Shown here one piece after another: positions 46,637 through 54,793 of a DNA stretch of 64,000 nucleotides. The position numbers and the translations under genes were made by a program. The notes below the pieces were generated by a model that made no database searches, was not told where the DNA came from, and saw nothing but the letters and a program-made list of their open reading frames with translations. Numbering within the stretch: the first letter of the stretch is position 1; each line of letters opens with the position of its first letter. Source of the stretch: Candidatus Aminicenantes bacterium UBA6228. GTDB taxonomy: Bacteria; Acidobacteriota; Aminicenantia; Aminicenantales; Saccharicenantaceae. The DNA lies in the NCBI GenBank assembly GCA_002441005.1, contig DJWO01000001.1, forward strand, positions 78,451 through 142,450, read 5' to 3'.

Positions 46637-48271
46637 TCAAAAACTGGCTGAATATTTTACCCATAGCTCGCCGGCCAGCTTCCAGTAATCAGCCACCGCC
46701 TGACCGGCCTGTTGCTGACAGTAACTGGTGAGAAACTCTCTGGCTTTTTCCGGATCTTCCTGATAAAGCTTCAGCGCTTCGGCTTCGATCGCCGCCTGCT
46801 GCTCAAAAGCCTTATCTTCCAGTTGCTTCCAGACCCGGGCCGCTTCTTCTTTCATTTCCTGATAACGGAAGGTAACAAGTTTACTGACTGTTCTAAAAGC
46901 CCACCAGGCACAATCGCGGCGGTAAGCTCCGCGGCCATCAATTTCATAGGAAGGAGGCATGTGCTTTATTCCAGCATAAAAAGGTAAATGGGGCGTGGTC
47001 GCCGGATTATCATAGCCAAGCCAGACCACCCCGCCGATGGCCGGCGGCAGCCATTTTCTCGACTGGGTAATTTGAAGATAAGTGGCGGTTGGCGAACAGA
47101 TGGTTCTTTCCCGTTTTAACCGCAAAAGTTCCCGCCAGTCAGCATTCATAAACGGATTGGCTACCGGGCTTTTTACAACCTGATTTTTCCTGTTAACCGT
47201 CAGCAGGCTGGCCGTCAGATCATATTCGGTCCCTTCATAAGTATCACGGAAGATTTCAAGTAAATCTTTGATAGTCACTTTTTTTTCGGGTTTAACTGAA
47301 AAAGGATAATTTTCGGCATTGGGATCAAGTTTGAGGGAGGGAGCCAGCAGGCTGAGGACCCGCCATTCTCTCCGCCGGCAATAGAGGCTGTATCTTGATT
47401 CCGGGGCATAGGCATAGCAAAATTCAAAAGGCTGGCCGCTTTCTTCTTTCCACCAGCCAAATTCTTTAGCCAGACTTAAGACGTTGGCTGAAGCCAGAAA
47501 ATAATTTTTATTTTTCAGGTCAAGCTGCCTGATACGGCTGGCATTGGCTGAAACCCCAATCTCCTCATCTGGAATCCTCTGAGCGGCCCAGACGGCCCCC
47601 TTCTGGCCTTTACCCGGGCCATAAATCTCAAATAACCAGACTTCATCCGGGTCAGCCAGAGTCAGACATTCGCCCCAGTCATTATAGCCGTATTTTCTGG
47701 TGAGCTCGTCAGCTATCTTAATAGCTTCCCTGGCTGTTCTGGCCCGCTCCAGCATCAGCCGTAAAAGTTCCGGGGCATCGAGCAAACCTTCATCACTTTT
47801 AAGCTCGCGCCTGCCACCGATGGTGGTTTCCCCGGCAGCCAGCTGCCATTCATTCATAAAAGGATAAGCAGCATTGAAATAGGCATATGTTTCTCCGACC
47901 TGAGGAATCTCGCCAACTGCCAGGCGGTCAGGATCGTCAAAACTTTCGAGCCTTTTGGGTTCAAAATAGACTTCGGCCTTTTCTCCCGGCTGATGTTTCT
48001 GGCGCGGGACAATATTGATCCAGGTCCGGTCGCTATTGCTGTCACAGGAATGGGAGGTCATGGTCGAGCCGTCGGTTGAGGCCAGCCGTCCGACGATAAT
48101 ACTGGTGCAGGAATCAAATTCCAGGCTGACCGGCTCTGGCCTGGCAGTCGGCTCTGTCTGATCAAAAACCGACCCACCGGTTAAAGAAATGATTAAAATC
48201 AAGCCCAGGCCAGAAGCCACAACCCATTTTAAATAGCTTAAAAGCTTAAGTTTTGATCCTGAGGTTTTCAT
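46637..48271 (-). CDS. Membrane-anchored C69 family dipeptidase (PepDA-like)
   Basis: The ATG at 48271 follows GGAGAAAAA; an in-frame TTG five codons earlier would include that ribosome site and is rejected. The protein of about 544 residues has an N-terminal membrane or signal segment. The C69 hallmark follows in EFDSCTSIIVGRLASTDGST, where the Cys is the N-terminal nucleophile exposed after propeptide cleavage. Further family segments are ANASRIRQLDL and the tail repeat region rich in Glu/Ala. C69 enzymes hydrolyse dipeptides. An exported peptidase next to another exported cysteine peptidase suggests extracytoplasmic peptide use. Confidence 0.88.
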   Translation of the reverse strand: MKTSGSKLKLLSYLKWVVASGLGLILIISLTGGSVFDQTEPTARPEPVSLEFDSCTSIIVGRLASTDGSTMTSHSCDSNSDRTWINIVPRQKHQPGEKAEVYFEPKRLESFDDPDRLAVGEIPQVGETYAYFNAAYPFMNEWQLAAGETTIGGRRELKSDEGLLDAPELLRLMLERARTAREAIKIADELTRKYGYNDWGECLTLADPDEVWLFEIYGPGKGQKGAVWAAQRIPDEEIGVSANASRIRQLDLKNKNYFLASANVLSLAKEFGWWKEESGQPFEFCYAYAPESRYSLYCRRREWRVLSLLAPSLKLDPNAENYPFSVKPEKKVTIKDLLEIFRDTYEGTEYDLTASLLTVNRKNQVVKSPVANPFMNADWRELLRLKRERTICSPTATYLQITQSRKWLPPAIGGVVWLGYDNPATTPHLPFYAGIKHMPPSYEIDGRGAYRRDCAWWAFRTVSKLVTFRYQEMKEEAARVWKQLEDKAFEQQAAIEAEALKLYQEDPEKAREFLTSYCQQQAGQAVADYWKLAGELWVKYSASF

Positions 48272-48301
48272 TTTTTCTCCTGCCAACCAAAGTTAGCCAG
48301 C

Positions 48302-48339
48302 TTAAACAAAAGGGGCTTGCTGTCTTCGAGCAAGCCCCT
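48302..48339 (-). terminator. Intrinsic terminator after the C1B peptidase gene
   Basis: A perfect 11-base-pair stem (48311-48321 with 48329-48339, arm AGGGGCTTGCT) encloses a seven-base loop. On the minus strand it is followed by TTTTGTTT. It ends the transcript of the gene at 48391-49656 just upstream of the C69 gene. Confidence 0.9.
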
Positions 48340-48390
48340 GAAGATCATCTTTTACCGCCGCTCTAAGGCCAAACTGAAATCTCGTGCCGA

Positions 48391-49656
48391 TTATTTAGCT
48401 TTGGTTTCGAATTTAGCCAGCAAATCTGAGACTGCATCCTTGTGAACCATAAAGACCAGCATTTTCAGTTTGACAAAATCATCTCTAAACAGTTCATAAC
48501 CTTTATAAGGTCCGCGGTGCGCCCCGCCGCCTGAATCTTTAATTAAAAACCAGGTATGGTCGTCCTGACGGGCCAGCCCAACAGCATGAATGGCATGATC
48601 ATCAGTCGAGGTGCGATTGTAAAATCTGAATTCCCGGCTATCCTGATTGATAAGAGAAGGCAACAGGTCAAAGCTCGGGACAATGGCCAGGCCTTCATCA
48701 CCGCTAATTCCAGGCTCGGAAACATCTCCGCCAAAAGCCACGGAATAACCCTTTTCTAAAGAATTGACAATTGCCTGATAAAATTCATCGAGAGGAACAT
48801 TATAATAATCCTCGTTGTGCCACCAGTTATCAGGCACCTTGTATTCGCCTTTGGTGTAAAAAGGCACATATTTAAAGGACATGAAACAAACATAATCATC
48901 GAGCGGGAGCTGCAAGACATTATCAAGGTATTCTTTGGGGGTCATTTTCTGCCCGTTAACTTCAACGGTGGCTGGTGGTTCGCCCAGATATTTATTGAGG
49001 ATCAGTTTGACGTAATCCACAGCTTTCTCTTCATCCCAGTAGTCGTTTTTCTGACAGAAAGCCAGATAGTTCTGTATTTCATCAAACAGCTTGGAATGAT
49101 CATGTTCAGTCTGTCCTGGCAAAAGCCCGGTATAGGCGCTTTCCGGCAAGGCTCCATATTGTTTCATCATGGCCGTGACCGCATTGGATTCTGAGCCTTC
49201 ACCCAGGGCGGACTTGCCCTTTTCCCGGATAAAGCGGCGGGCTTTCTCCACATACTGCCAGTAAACGGTATACATCTCTGACAGTTTGATTTCGCCGCGG
49301 CCCAGCCTCTTGAGCTCAGATTCCAGAAAAGAAGTGGTGGCAAAACACCAGCAGGTCCCGGTGCGGTATTGCTTGACCGGTGGCAGATGAAAGACCTGCT
49401 GAAAATCAGTGACAGCCGCCGGATGACTGATGGTGGAAAAATCAACCGAGAGATATTCTCTCTTGTGCCCATTAAATTCTCTGGTCTTGTAAATGGCTTC
49501 ATCCAGAGTCTGGACTTCCTGCTGGCCGATTTGAAGAACTGTTTTCTGGGCAGTCGGAGCCGGCGTCTCCTGTTTCTGGCCCTGACAGCTAAATGACCAG
49601 AGAAGCGAAAAAACAACTACAGACACCAGCAACAACTGTTTTAGTTTTTTATTCAT
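48391..49656 (-). CDS. Lipoprotein C1B (PepC/bleomycin hydrolase-like) cysteine aminopeptidase
   Basis: The 421-residue lipoprotein has a signal ending LLWSFSCQG. The papain-like nucleophile Cys102 is in YRTGTCWCFATTS, with oxyanion Gln96. SEMYTVYWQYVEKARRFI and GEGSESNAV are typical of the PepC/BLH branch, and the His is in DDHAIHAVGLA. The usual catalytic Asn (ENSWG) is replaced by Asp in WFLIKDSGGG. PepC enzymes are normally cytosolic hexamers, so an exported lipidated form is unusual, though known in some phyla. It is followed by a strong terminator. Confidence 0.85.
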   Translation of the reverse strand: MNKKLKQLLLVSVVVFSLLWSFSCQGQKQETPAPTAQKTVLQIGQQEVQTLDEAIYKTREFNGHKREYLSVDFSTISHPAAVTDFQQVFHLPPVKQYRTGTCWCFATTSFLESELKRLGRGEIKLSEMYTVYWQYVEKARRFIREKGKSALGEGSESNAVTAMMKQYGALPESAYTGLLPGQTEHDHSKLFDEIQNYLAFCQKNDYWDEEKAVDYVKLILNKYLGEPPATVEVNGQKMTPKEYLDNVLQLPLDDYVCFMSFKYVPFYTKGEYKVPDNWWHNEDYYNVPLDEFYQAIVNSLEKGYSVAFGGDVSEPGISGDEGLAIVPSFDLLPSLINQDSREFRFYNRTSTDDHAIHAVGLARQDDHTWFLIKDSGGGAHRGPYKGYELFRDDFVKLKMLVFMVHKDAVSDLLAKFETKAK

Positions 49657-49678
49657 TTATTCCTCCAAAAAATATTTT

Positions 49679-49687
49679 CTTATAGCA
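49679..49687 (-). promoter_or_regulatory. Extended -10 promoter of the C1B peptidase gene
   Basis: On the minus strand TGCTATAAG lies 23-31 bases before the ATG at 49656. No TTGxxx hexamer is at the right distance, fitting an extended -10 promoter. Confidence 0.5.
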
Positions 49688-49733
49688 TAATTCAATTGCT
49701 CCCGTTAATTCAACAAAAATAAAAGAGAGCGGT

Positions 49734-49762
49734 TTGACGGCTGGACACTTATCTGCTATAAA
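49734..49762 (+). promoter_or_regulatory. Promoter of the EamA transporter gene
   Basis: TTGACG (49734-49739), a 17-base spacer and TATAAA (49757-49762) are present, with TGC before the -10. The element lies 60 bases upstream of the ATG at 49823 and back to back with the divergent C1B promoter. Confidence 0.65.
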
Positions 49763-49822
49763 CCATTATTCAACCGGCTGGTTTTAATCTGATTAACCCG
49801 CCAGGTCAGTAAATTAATAAAA

Positions 49823-50719
49823 ATGAACACAATTCAATATTCGGGCGAATGGTTAGCTTTAGCTTCGGCTGTGGTCTGGGCCATAGCCGTAATCCTCTTC
49901 AGGAAAAGCAGCTTGACCATCCATCCTATCGGTCTTAATCTGGGCAAAAACCTCCTGGCTCTGGTCCTGATTGTTCTGACCAGCCTTATAACCGGAACCA
50001 GTCTCTGGCCGGAAATACCAGCCAGGACCACCTGGTTACTGTTGTTGAGCGGTTTCCTGGGCATCGCTTTATCGGATACTCTTTTTCTATGGACCCTGAA
50101 GTTGCTGGGAGCCAGCCTGACCGCCATCGTGGACAGCGTTTATACTCCCTTTGTCATTATCCTGTCTTTTATATTCTTAGGCGAGCGGCTCAACTGGCAT
50201 CAGCTGGCTGGAGTCGCCCTGATTGTTCTGGCCATAATTATTATCACCAGAAGTCAATCTGATAATCATGATGGCCCGGTCTCCCGCCACAACTTCATCC
50301 TGGGCATAATCCTGGGAAATGTGGCCATGGCTCTGGTGGCGGTGGCCGTCATTATCATCAAGCCCGTTTTAAACGAGGTGCCGGTTGTCTGGGCGACCGG
50401 GATCAGACTGGCTGGCGGGACTCTGCCTTTAGTCCTCCTGCCTTTGATCCCGAAATTCAGATATATGTTTACTCCACTGCTTAAACTACACAACTGGAAA
50501 AATCTGGCTCCGGCCTCTTTTCTGGGGACTTATCTATCGCTTCTTTTCTGGATCGGGGGGATTAAATATGCTTTTGCTTCAATTACGGCCGCCCTCAGTC
50601 AGCTGAGCACTATTTTCGTCTTTGTTCTGGCTGCCCTTTTCCTCAAAGAAAAGGCAACCAGAACCAGAATCATCGCCGTTCTGATGGCCTTTCTGGGTGC
50701 CTTTCTGGCTATTTATTAA
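49823..50719 (+). CDS. EamA/DMT-family transporter
   Basis: The 298-residue protein has about ten membrane helices in two EamA repeats (about 10-142 and 158-298). Typical segments are GFLGIALSDTLFLWTLKLLGASLTAIV, SFIFLGERLNWHQLAGVALIVLAII and LSQLSTIFVFVLAALFLKEKAT. DMT proteins move metabolites such as amino acids or nucleosides; the substrate is unknown. The ribosome site is weak. Confidence 0.88.
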   Translation: MNTIQYSGEWLALASAVVWAIAVILFRKSSLTIHPIGLNLGKNLLALVLIVLTSLITGTSLWPEIPARTTWLLLLSGFLGIALSDTLFLWTLKLLGASLTAIVDSVYTPFVIILSFIFLGERLNWHQLAGVALIVLAIIIITRSQSDNHDGPVSRHNFILGIILGNVAMALVAVAVIIIKPVLNEVPVVWATGIRLAGGTLPLVLLPLIPKFRYMFTPLLKLHNWKNLAPASFLGTYLSLLFWIGGIKYAFASITAALSQLSTIFVFVLAALFLKEKATRTRIIAVLMAFLGAFLAIY

Positions 50720-50759
50720 AGGCTCCAGGACCTCCCGCCAGCCTTTTCCGCTGCCTGCC

Positions 50760-50797
50760 TTGATAAGGCAATTTTATTGGCTTATAATTTAAGCCAA
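50760..50797 (+). promoter_or_regulatory. pfk promoter with overlapping palindromic operator
   Basis: TTGATA (50760-50765), a 17-base spacer and a consensus TATAAT (50783-50788) form a strong sigma-70-type promoter. The palindrome TTGGCTTA (50777-50784) / TAAGCCAA (50790-50797) is centred on the -10, so a bound protein would block transcription. The leader to the pfk ATG is about 120 bases. Confidence 0.75.
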
Positions 50798-50918
50798 ATT
50801 AGAGTGAAAACTTTGAGGCTGGCAGCTTTAGTGTTATGAATTGCGGCCTGGTATTATTGACCTTGATAAAAGCCTCAGACATAAAAGATAAGCCTGAGAG
50901 GTGAAAAGGAGAACAACG

Positions 50919-52121
50919 ATGGCCAATATAACGAACAAGAAGGGAGTCATTGCCATCCTCACTGGCGGTGGAGATGTTCCCGGTTTAAATCCAGCCATCA
51001 GGGCTATCACCATTAGAGCCATAAAAGAGGGCTACCGGGTGATCGGTATCCGCCGTGGCTGGGCAGGACTGATTGAAATGACTCGCCATCCAGAAGCCGA
51101 TAATCAGGAGTATTATACGGAATTAACTGAAGAAATTGTGGATCGAGTTGGACGGACCGGCGGGACTTTTCTTCACACCTCGCGCACCAGGCCAAGCAGT
51201 GTGCCCGATGTTAATGTGCCCGTTCATCTGCGGGACAAATACAATCAAAAAAGCAATGATCTGACTGAAGAAGTCCTGAAGAATCTGGATTATTTAGACA
51301 TAGATTATTTGATTCCAATTGGCGGTGACGACACCCTGAGTTATGCTGTTCAGCTTCATAAGCTGGGAGTGAAAATCCTGGCCATCCCCAAAACGATGGA
51401 TAATGATGTCCCTGGAACTGATTACTGCATCGGTTATTCGACCTGTGTGACCAGAACGATCAGCCTGACTCATGCTCTCCGGACGACAGCCGGCTCGCAT
51501 GAGCGCTTTCTGGTCATTGAAGTTTTCGGCCGCTATGCCGGTTACACTGCCCTTCTGCCCACCATGGCCGGAGCCGCTGACCGCTGCGTGATCCCGGAAT
51601 ACAAATTTAACGTGGAAAAGCTGTGCGAACTGCTGAGTGAGGATCGTCGCTCCAATCCCAGTCATTACTCCGTCGCCCTGATCTCGGAAGGAGCGGCCTT
51701 CGAAGGCGAAGACATGATCTTTGAAAGCGAAGAAACCGATATGTATGGCCACAAAAAACTCGGCGGCATCGGCGACCGGGTATCGTCGGTGCTGAGAGAA
51801 TTATCTCCAAAATATAACCACGGACGCTGGATAAATGTCATCAATCAAAAATTGGGTTACCTTGTCCGCTGCGGTGACCCCGATGCGATTGATTCCATCG
51901 TGCCGATGGCTTATGGTAACCTGGCCCTGGATCTGGTCATGGAGAATAAGATGGGGCGGATGGTCTGTTTGCGAAACGGCGAATACGATCATATCCCGCT
52001 GGAAACAGTCATCAGCTATAAAAAACGGATAGACCTTGATAAATACTATGACCGGGAGCGGCTGCGGCCCCTTTATAAAAATTTCTATCAGAAACCATTC
52101 CTGATCTTGACGGCTGACTGA
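50919..52121 (+). CDS. pfp: Pyrophosphate-dependent 6-phosphofructokinase
   Basis: The ATG at 50919 has AAAAGGAG nine bases upstream and gives 400 residues. Group-A PFK motifs are LTGGGDVPGLN, PIGGDDTLSYA and PKTMDNDVPGTD. Asp138 replaces the Gly of ATP-dependent enzymes (GGDGS), and Lys158 replaces the Gly of PGTIDND. Both changes are the established signature of PPi as phosphoryl donor. The reaction is reversible, so the enzyme can serve glycolysis and gluconeogenesis. A palindrome over its promoter suggests repression. Confidence 0.92.
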   Translation: MANITNKKGVIAILTGGGDVPGLNPAIRAITIRAIKEGYRVIGIRRGWAGLIEMTRHPEADNQEYYTELTEEIVDRVGRTGGTFLHTSRTRPSSVPDVNVPVHLRDKYNQKSNDLTEEVLKNLDYLDIDYLIPIGGDDTLSYAVQLHKLGVKILAIPKTMDNDVPGTDYCIGYSTCVTRTISLTHALRTTAGSHERFLVIEVFGRYAGYTALLPTMAGAADRCVIPEYKFNVEKLCELLSEDRRSNPSHYSVALISEGAAFEGEDMIFESEETDMYGHKKLGGIGDRVSSVLRELSPKYNHGRWINVINQKLGYLVRCGDPDAIDSIVPMAYGNLALDLVMENKMGRMVCLRNGEYDHIPLETVISYKKRIDLDKYYDRERLRPLYKNFYQKPFLILTAD

Positions 52122-52182
52122 ACTGCTGGCCGCAAAAATTTAGTGGCAAAAAATCCTGGTTTATGTTATAGAGGAAAGAGCC

Positions 52183-52578
52183 ATGGAACAGAACAAAAAA
52201 GAAAAAAAGACGATCAGCCGGGCTAAAGAAAGACAGATTTTCTGGGGGGTATTTTTAATTATCGTTGGCATCCTCTTCTTACTCGAAGAACTTAATATAA
52301 TTAATTTTGGCCAGACCCTGGCTGATTACTGGCCGGCTATCTTCATCCTCATTGGCCTCCTGATTTATATTGCCCGCAGCTTTCGAAAATCCGGCTCAGC
52401 CCTTTTCCTGATTTTGCTGGGAACTTTTATGATCCTGATCAAAATTGAAAAGATTGAGCGTTATCTCTGGCCATCACTTCTGATTCTGGTCGGATTGTGG
52501 CTACTTTTCAGGCCAGGTTCAAAAAAGAAAGCTAAATCATCAGATGAAACAGGAAACACCAACAAACAGCAGGTTTAA
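52183..52578 (+). CDS. DUF5668/LiaI-LiaF-TM-like membrane protein
   Basis: The 131-residue protein has a basic N terminus. Four short hydrophobic segments are paired as WGVFLIIVGILFLLEELNII / WPAIFILIGLLIYI and FLILLGTFMILI / YLWPSLLILVGLWLLF. This is the duplicated pattern of the LiaI/LiaF transmembrane region family. The role is unknown; relatives occur in envelope-stress loci. Its last 35 bases overlap the next gene. Confidence 0.75.
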   Translation: MEQNKKEKKTISRAKERQIFWGVFLIIVGILFLLEELNIINFGQTLADYWPAIFILIGLLIYIARSFRKSGSALFLILLGTFMILIKIEKIERYLWPSLLILVGLWLLFRPGSKKKAKSSDETGNTNKQQV

Positions 52579-53362
52579 TAAGAAATCAGGTCTGGTCTGG
52601 TTTCTGGCCGGCCTGCTGACCATTGGGCTGGCTGTTTATCAGAGAATGACCGGCCCCACCTATCCGGCTAAGGGAGAGATTTCTTTTCTTGGCGAGAAAG
52701 TTAGCTTCAAATTGCCCAGAAGCGCCGAAAATCTAACTGACTGTCCGGTGGTGGTTAACCTTCCTCCCGGCCTGGCTGGCCAGGTTCAGGGATATTTGCA
52801 GTTCCGGCGGCCAAAAGAAGATAAACCCTGGAATATCCTCTCGATGAAAGCCGATGGCCAGCAATTGACAGGTTTTCTGCCCAAGCAGCCGCCAGCCGGA
52901 AAATTTGAATATTTTGTTCACCTGGTAAAAGACAGCCAGGAAGTATCGCTCCCTGGTGAAAAACCGGTGTTAATCAGATTCAAAGGGAAGGTTTCTACTC
53001 CCGTCCTTCTGGCCCACATTTTGGTCATGTTTCTCGGCATGCTTTTTTCGATGCGAGCCGGCCTGGCTGCTCTCCGCCCGGCTGAAAAGACAGGCACCTA
53101 TGCTAAATGGGCAGCGGTCACGGTCTTTCTGGGCGGGTTCATTTTTGGACCGGTTATTCAGAAAATGGCCTTCGGTTATTTCTGGACGGGCTTCCCGCTG
53201 GGCAGAGATGTGACTGATACTAAAACTCTGGTCATCATGATTGGCTGGCTGGCTGCCCTGCTTAGCGGCCGGAAAACCGAACCAAAAAGGAGCTGGGTTC
53301 TGGCCGCCTCGCTCCTGACCCTGGTCCTTTATCTTATTCCTCATTCGGTTTTTGGTTCTTAA
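52544..53362 (+). CDS. Membrane protein with extracytoplasmic beta domain
   Basis: The 272-residue protein has a helix at about 17-33. An extracytoplasmic beta-rich domain of about 110 residues follows, then four membrane helices (about 151-170, 186-207, 228-242, 250-268). The loop QKMAFGYFWTGFPLGRD looks conserved. I do not recognise a named family. The start overlaps the upstream LiaI/LiaF-like gene by 35 bases, which suggests coupled translation and a joint envelope role. Confidence 0.75.
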   Translation: MKQETPTNSRFNKKSGLVWFLAGLLTIGLAVYQRMTGPTYPAKGEISFLGEKVSFKLPRSAENLTDCPVVVNLPPGLAGQVQGYLQFRRPKEDKPWNILSMKADGQQLTGFLPKQPPAGKFEYFVHLVKDSQEVSLPGEKPVLIRFKGKVSTPVLLAHILVMFLGMLFSMRAGLAALRPAEKTGTYAKWAAVTVFLGGFIFGPVIQKMAFGYFWTGFPLGRDVTDTKTLVIMIGWLAALLSGRKTEPKRSWVLAASLLTLVLYLIPHSVFGS

Positions 53363-53778
53363 GCCAGTGGCTGAAGCCGTCTGATTGACCGGATTAAATC
53401 CGTCTGGGCAGCTACTGGCAGGAATTTTCCAGCCGGCTTCAACATCTATGGCTGTTCTCTAAACTGGTCGTTAAAAATAATTACCGGAGAAGCAACTGAA
53501 ATGAAAACGACGTTCAGACCTTTATTCTCAGAGCTTACCAAAATGATAGCTTCAAAACCTGGAACAAGGCTGCTACTTTTTATCAACTGCCCGGGACAAT
53601 TAGACTGTGTTCAGGAAGGCCAGAGATATAAAAAAGGCTGGCTGGTGAGGAGCCAAGGTTTCAAAGGAAAAGGAAGCGGGGCTAAGGAGGATCCCTCTCC
53701 AGCCAGCAATTTGATTATAATCAATAGATTTTGAAAGTGTCAATATATACTTTTTGCCACCCGCTGTTAGCTCAAAGC
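53363..53778 (+). other. 416-base stretch without a confident gene
   Basis: Between two solid genes the only open frame with a ribosome site is the small ORF at 53501-53734. No strong hairpin terminator, tRNA or repeat is seen in the remainder. Confidence 0.5.
53501..53734 (+). CDS. Possible 77-residue hypothetical protein
   Basis: The ATG is preceded by GGAGAAG at a workable distance. The product is basic, with no recognised domain, a weakly hydrophobic patch (RLLLFINC) and a low-complexity tail. Composition is unlike the surrounding genes, so it may be spurious. Confidence 0.25.
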   Translation: MKTTFRPLFSELTKMIASKPGTRLLLFINCPGQLDCVQEGQRYKKGWLVRSQGFKGKGSGAKEDPSPASNLIIINRF

Positions 53779-54537
53779 TCAGGTCAACCTGGTTAAAATG
53801 CTTAGCAGGTCTTCTGCCTTACTCAGCCTGAAATCAGCTGCCACCTGCTGGTTAAATTGATGCTCAAATAAGATAAAAATCACTTTTCTATTTTCTTCCT
53901 GCTCATAATTTTCGACCATCAACCGGTCAGCTTCGGTATCACCCACATGGCAGACGGGAGGCTCGAAACCGGCCTGGCTCAAAAGCCATCTTAATGGATA
54001 GGCCGCCGGCTTGCGGCAATCAACCGAAGGCAGGTCATCTTCGGTAATAAAATAATCGAAATAGCGGTTGAGCCCGTGGCGCCGGAAAGTCAGGTCGAGA
54101 TCTTCTCTTATCCGGCCAGTAATAACGGCCATGACCCTGGCCATTTTTCTGACTTCAGCCAGAATCTCAGGCCTAATTCTTAAGCCTTCTCCGGACTCAT
54201 AGCGGTGATAGATATTTTCAAAGATGGTCTTTATCTCTGAATAACCGGGCAAGTCAATATTCAACTCACTGCCCAGCCGGTAAAACTTCCGGTAATCAGG
54301 CGGGCCAGGCAAAGCCAGGCTGATAAAATCATCGAGATTAAGGCCGCTCTGGTAAAAGACCAGGCCAGCCACGGTGGCATCCCAGTCATTATTGAGCTTC
54401 AGACCCGCTTTTAAGTTAAGAATTTCCTTCTGGCCAACCCGCTGGTTTAAAAATTCACTGACCGTGTCGGCTAAAGCCCGGTGATAGGTCTGGCTGACCT
54501 CAACCAGGACACCATCCACATCAAAAGAGACTATCAC
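53779..54537 (-). CDS. HAD-superfamily phosphatase
   Basis: The 252-residue protein starts from a GTG with GGAGGAAG upstream. Motif I is SFDVDGVLVEVS, motif II is in AVITGRIREDL, and motifs III/IV are in the KPAAYPLRWLL and HVGDTEADRLMV segments. The helical cap lies between motif I and II, as in subfamily IA. Similar HAD proteins are sometimes fused to histidinol-phosphate aminotransferase. The substrate is unknown. Confidence 0.82.
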   Translation of the reverse strand: MIVSFDVDGVLVEVSQTYHRALADTVSEFLNQRVGQKEILNLKAGLKLNNDWDATVAGLVFYQSGLNLDDFISLALPGPPDYRKFYRLGSELNIDLPGYSEIKTIFENIYHRYESGEGLRIRPEILAEVRKMARVMAVITGRIREDLDLTFRRHGLNRYFDYFITEDDLPSVDCRKPAAYPLRWLLSQAGFEPPVCHVGDTEADRLMVENYEQEENRKVIFILFEHQFNQQVAADFRLSKAEDLLSILTRLT

Positions 54538-54723
54538 TCTCTTCCTCCATTAACCTTAAATCTGGCCGCCGGGTGCCTCTGCTAAAATTAACCTGTCCTG
54601 CCCGTAAAAATACTGGCCGGGTCCCCAGCTACTATCCTCAGCCGGACTAACCTCTCCAGGATAGAAGGTTATACCAGCCACCTCCCAAAGACAAGCTGGC
54701 TGATAAATTTCTTAAAAAAATAC

Positions 54724-54751
54724 TTGATTTTTTGGCCAATTGGCTTATATT
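54724..54751 (+). promoter_or_regulatory. Promoter of the sigma factor gene
   Basis: TTGATT (54724-54729), a 16-base spacer and TATATT (54746-54751) lie 43 bases before the ATG at 54794. Between them the direct repeat TATCGG-(4)-TATCGG (54763-54778) could be a regulator site. Because the promoter overlaps the in-frame start at 54740, the downstream start is favoured. Confidence 0.5.
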
Positions 54752-54793
54752 TATATTATTCCTATCGGAATTATCGGATATAAGGAGAGACCA

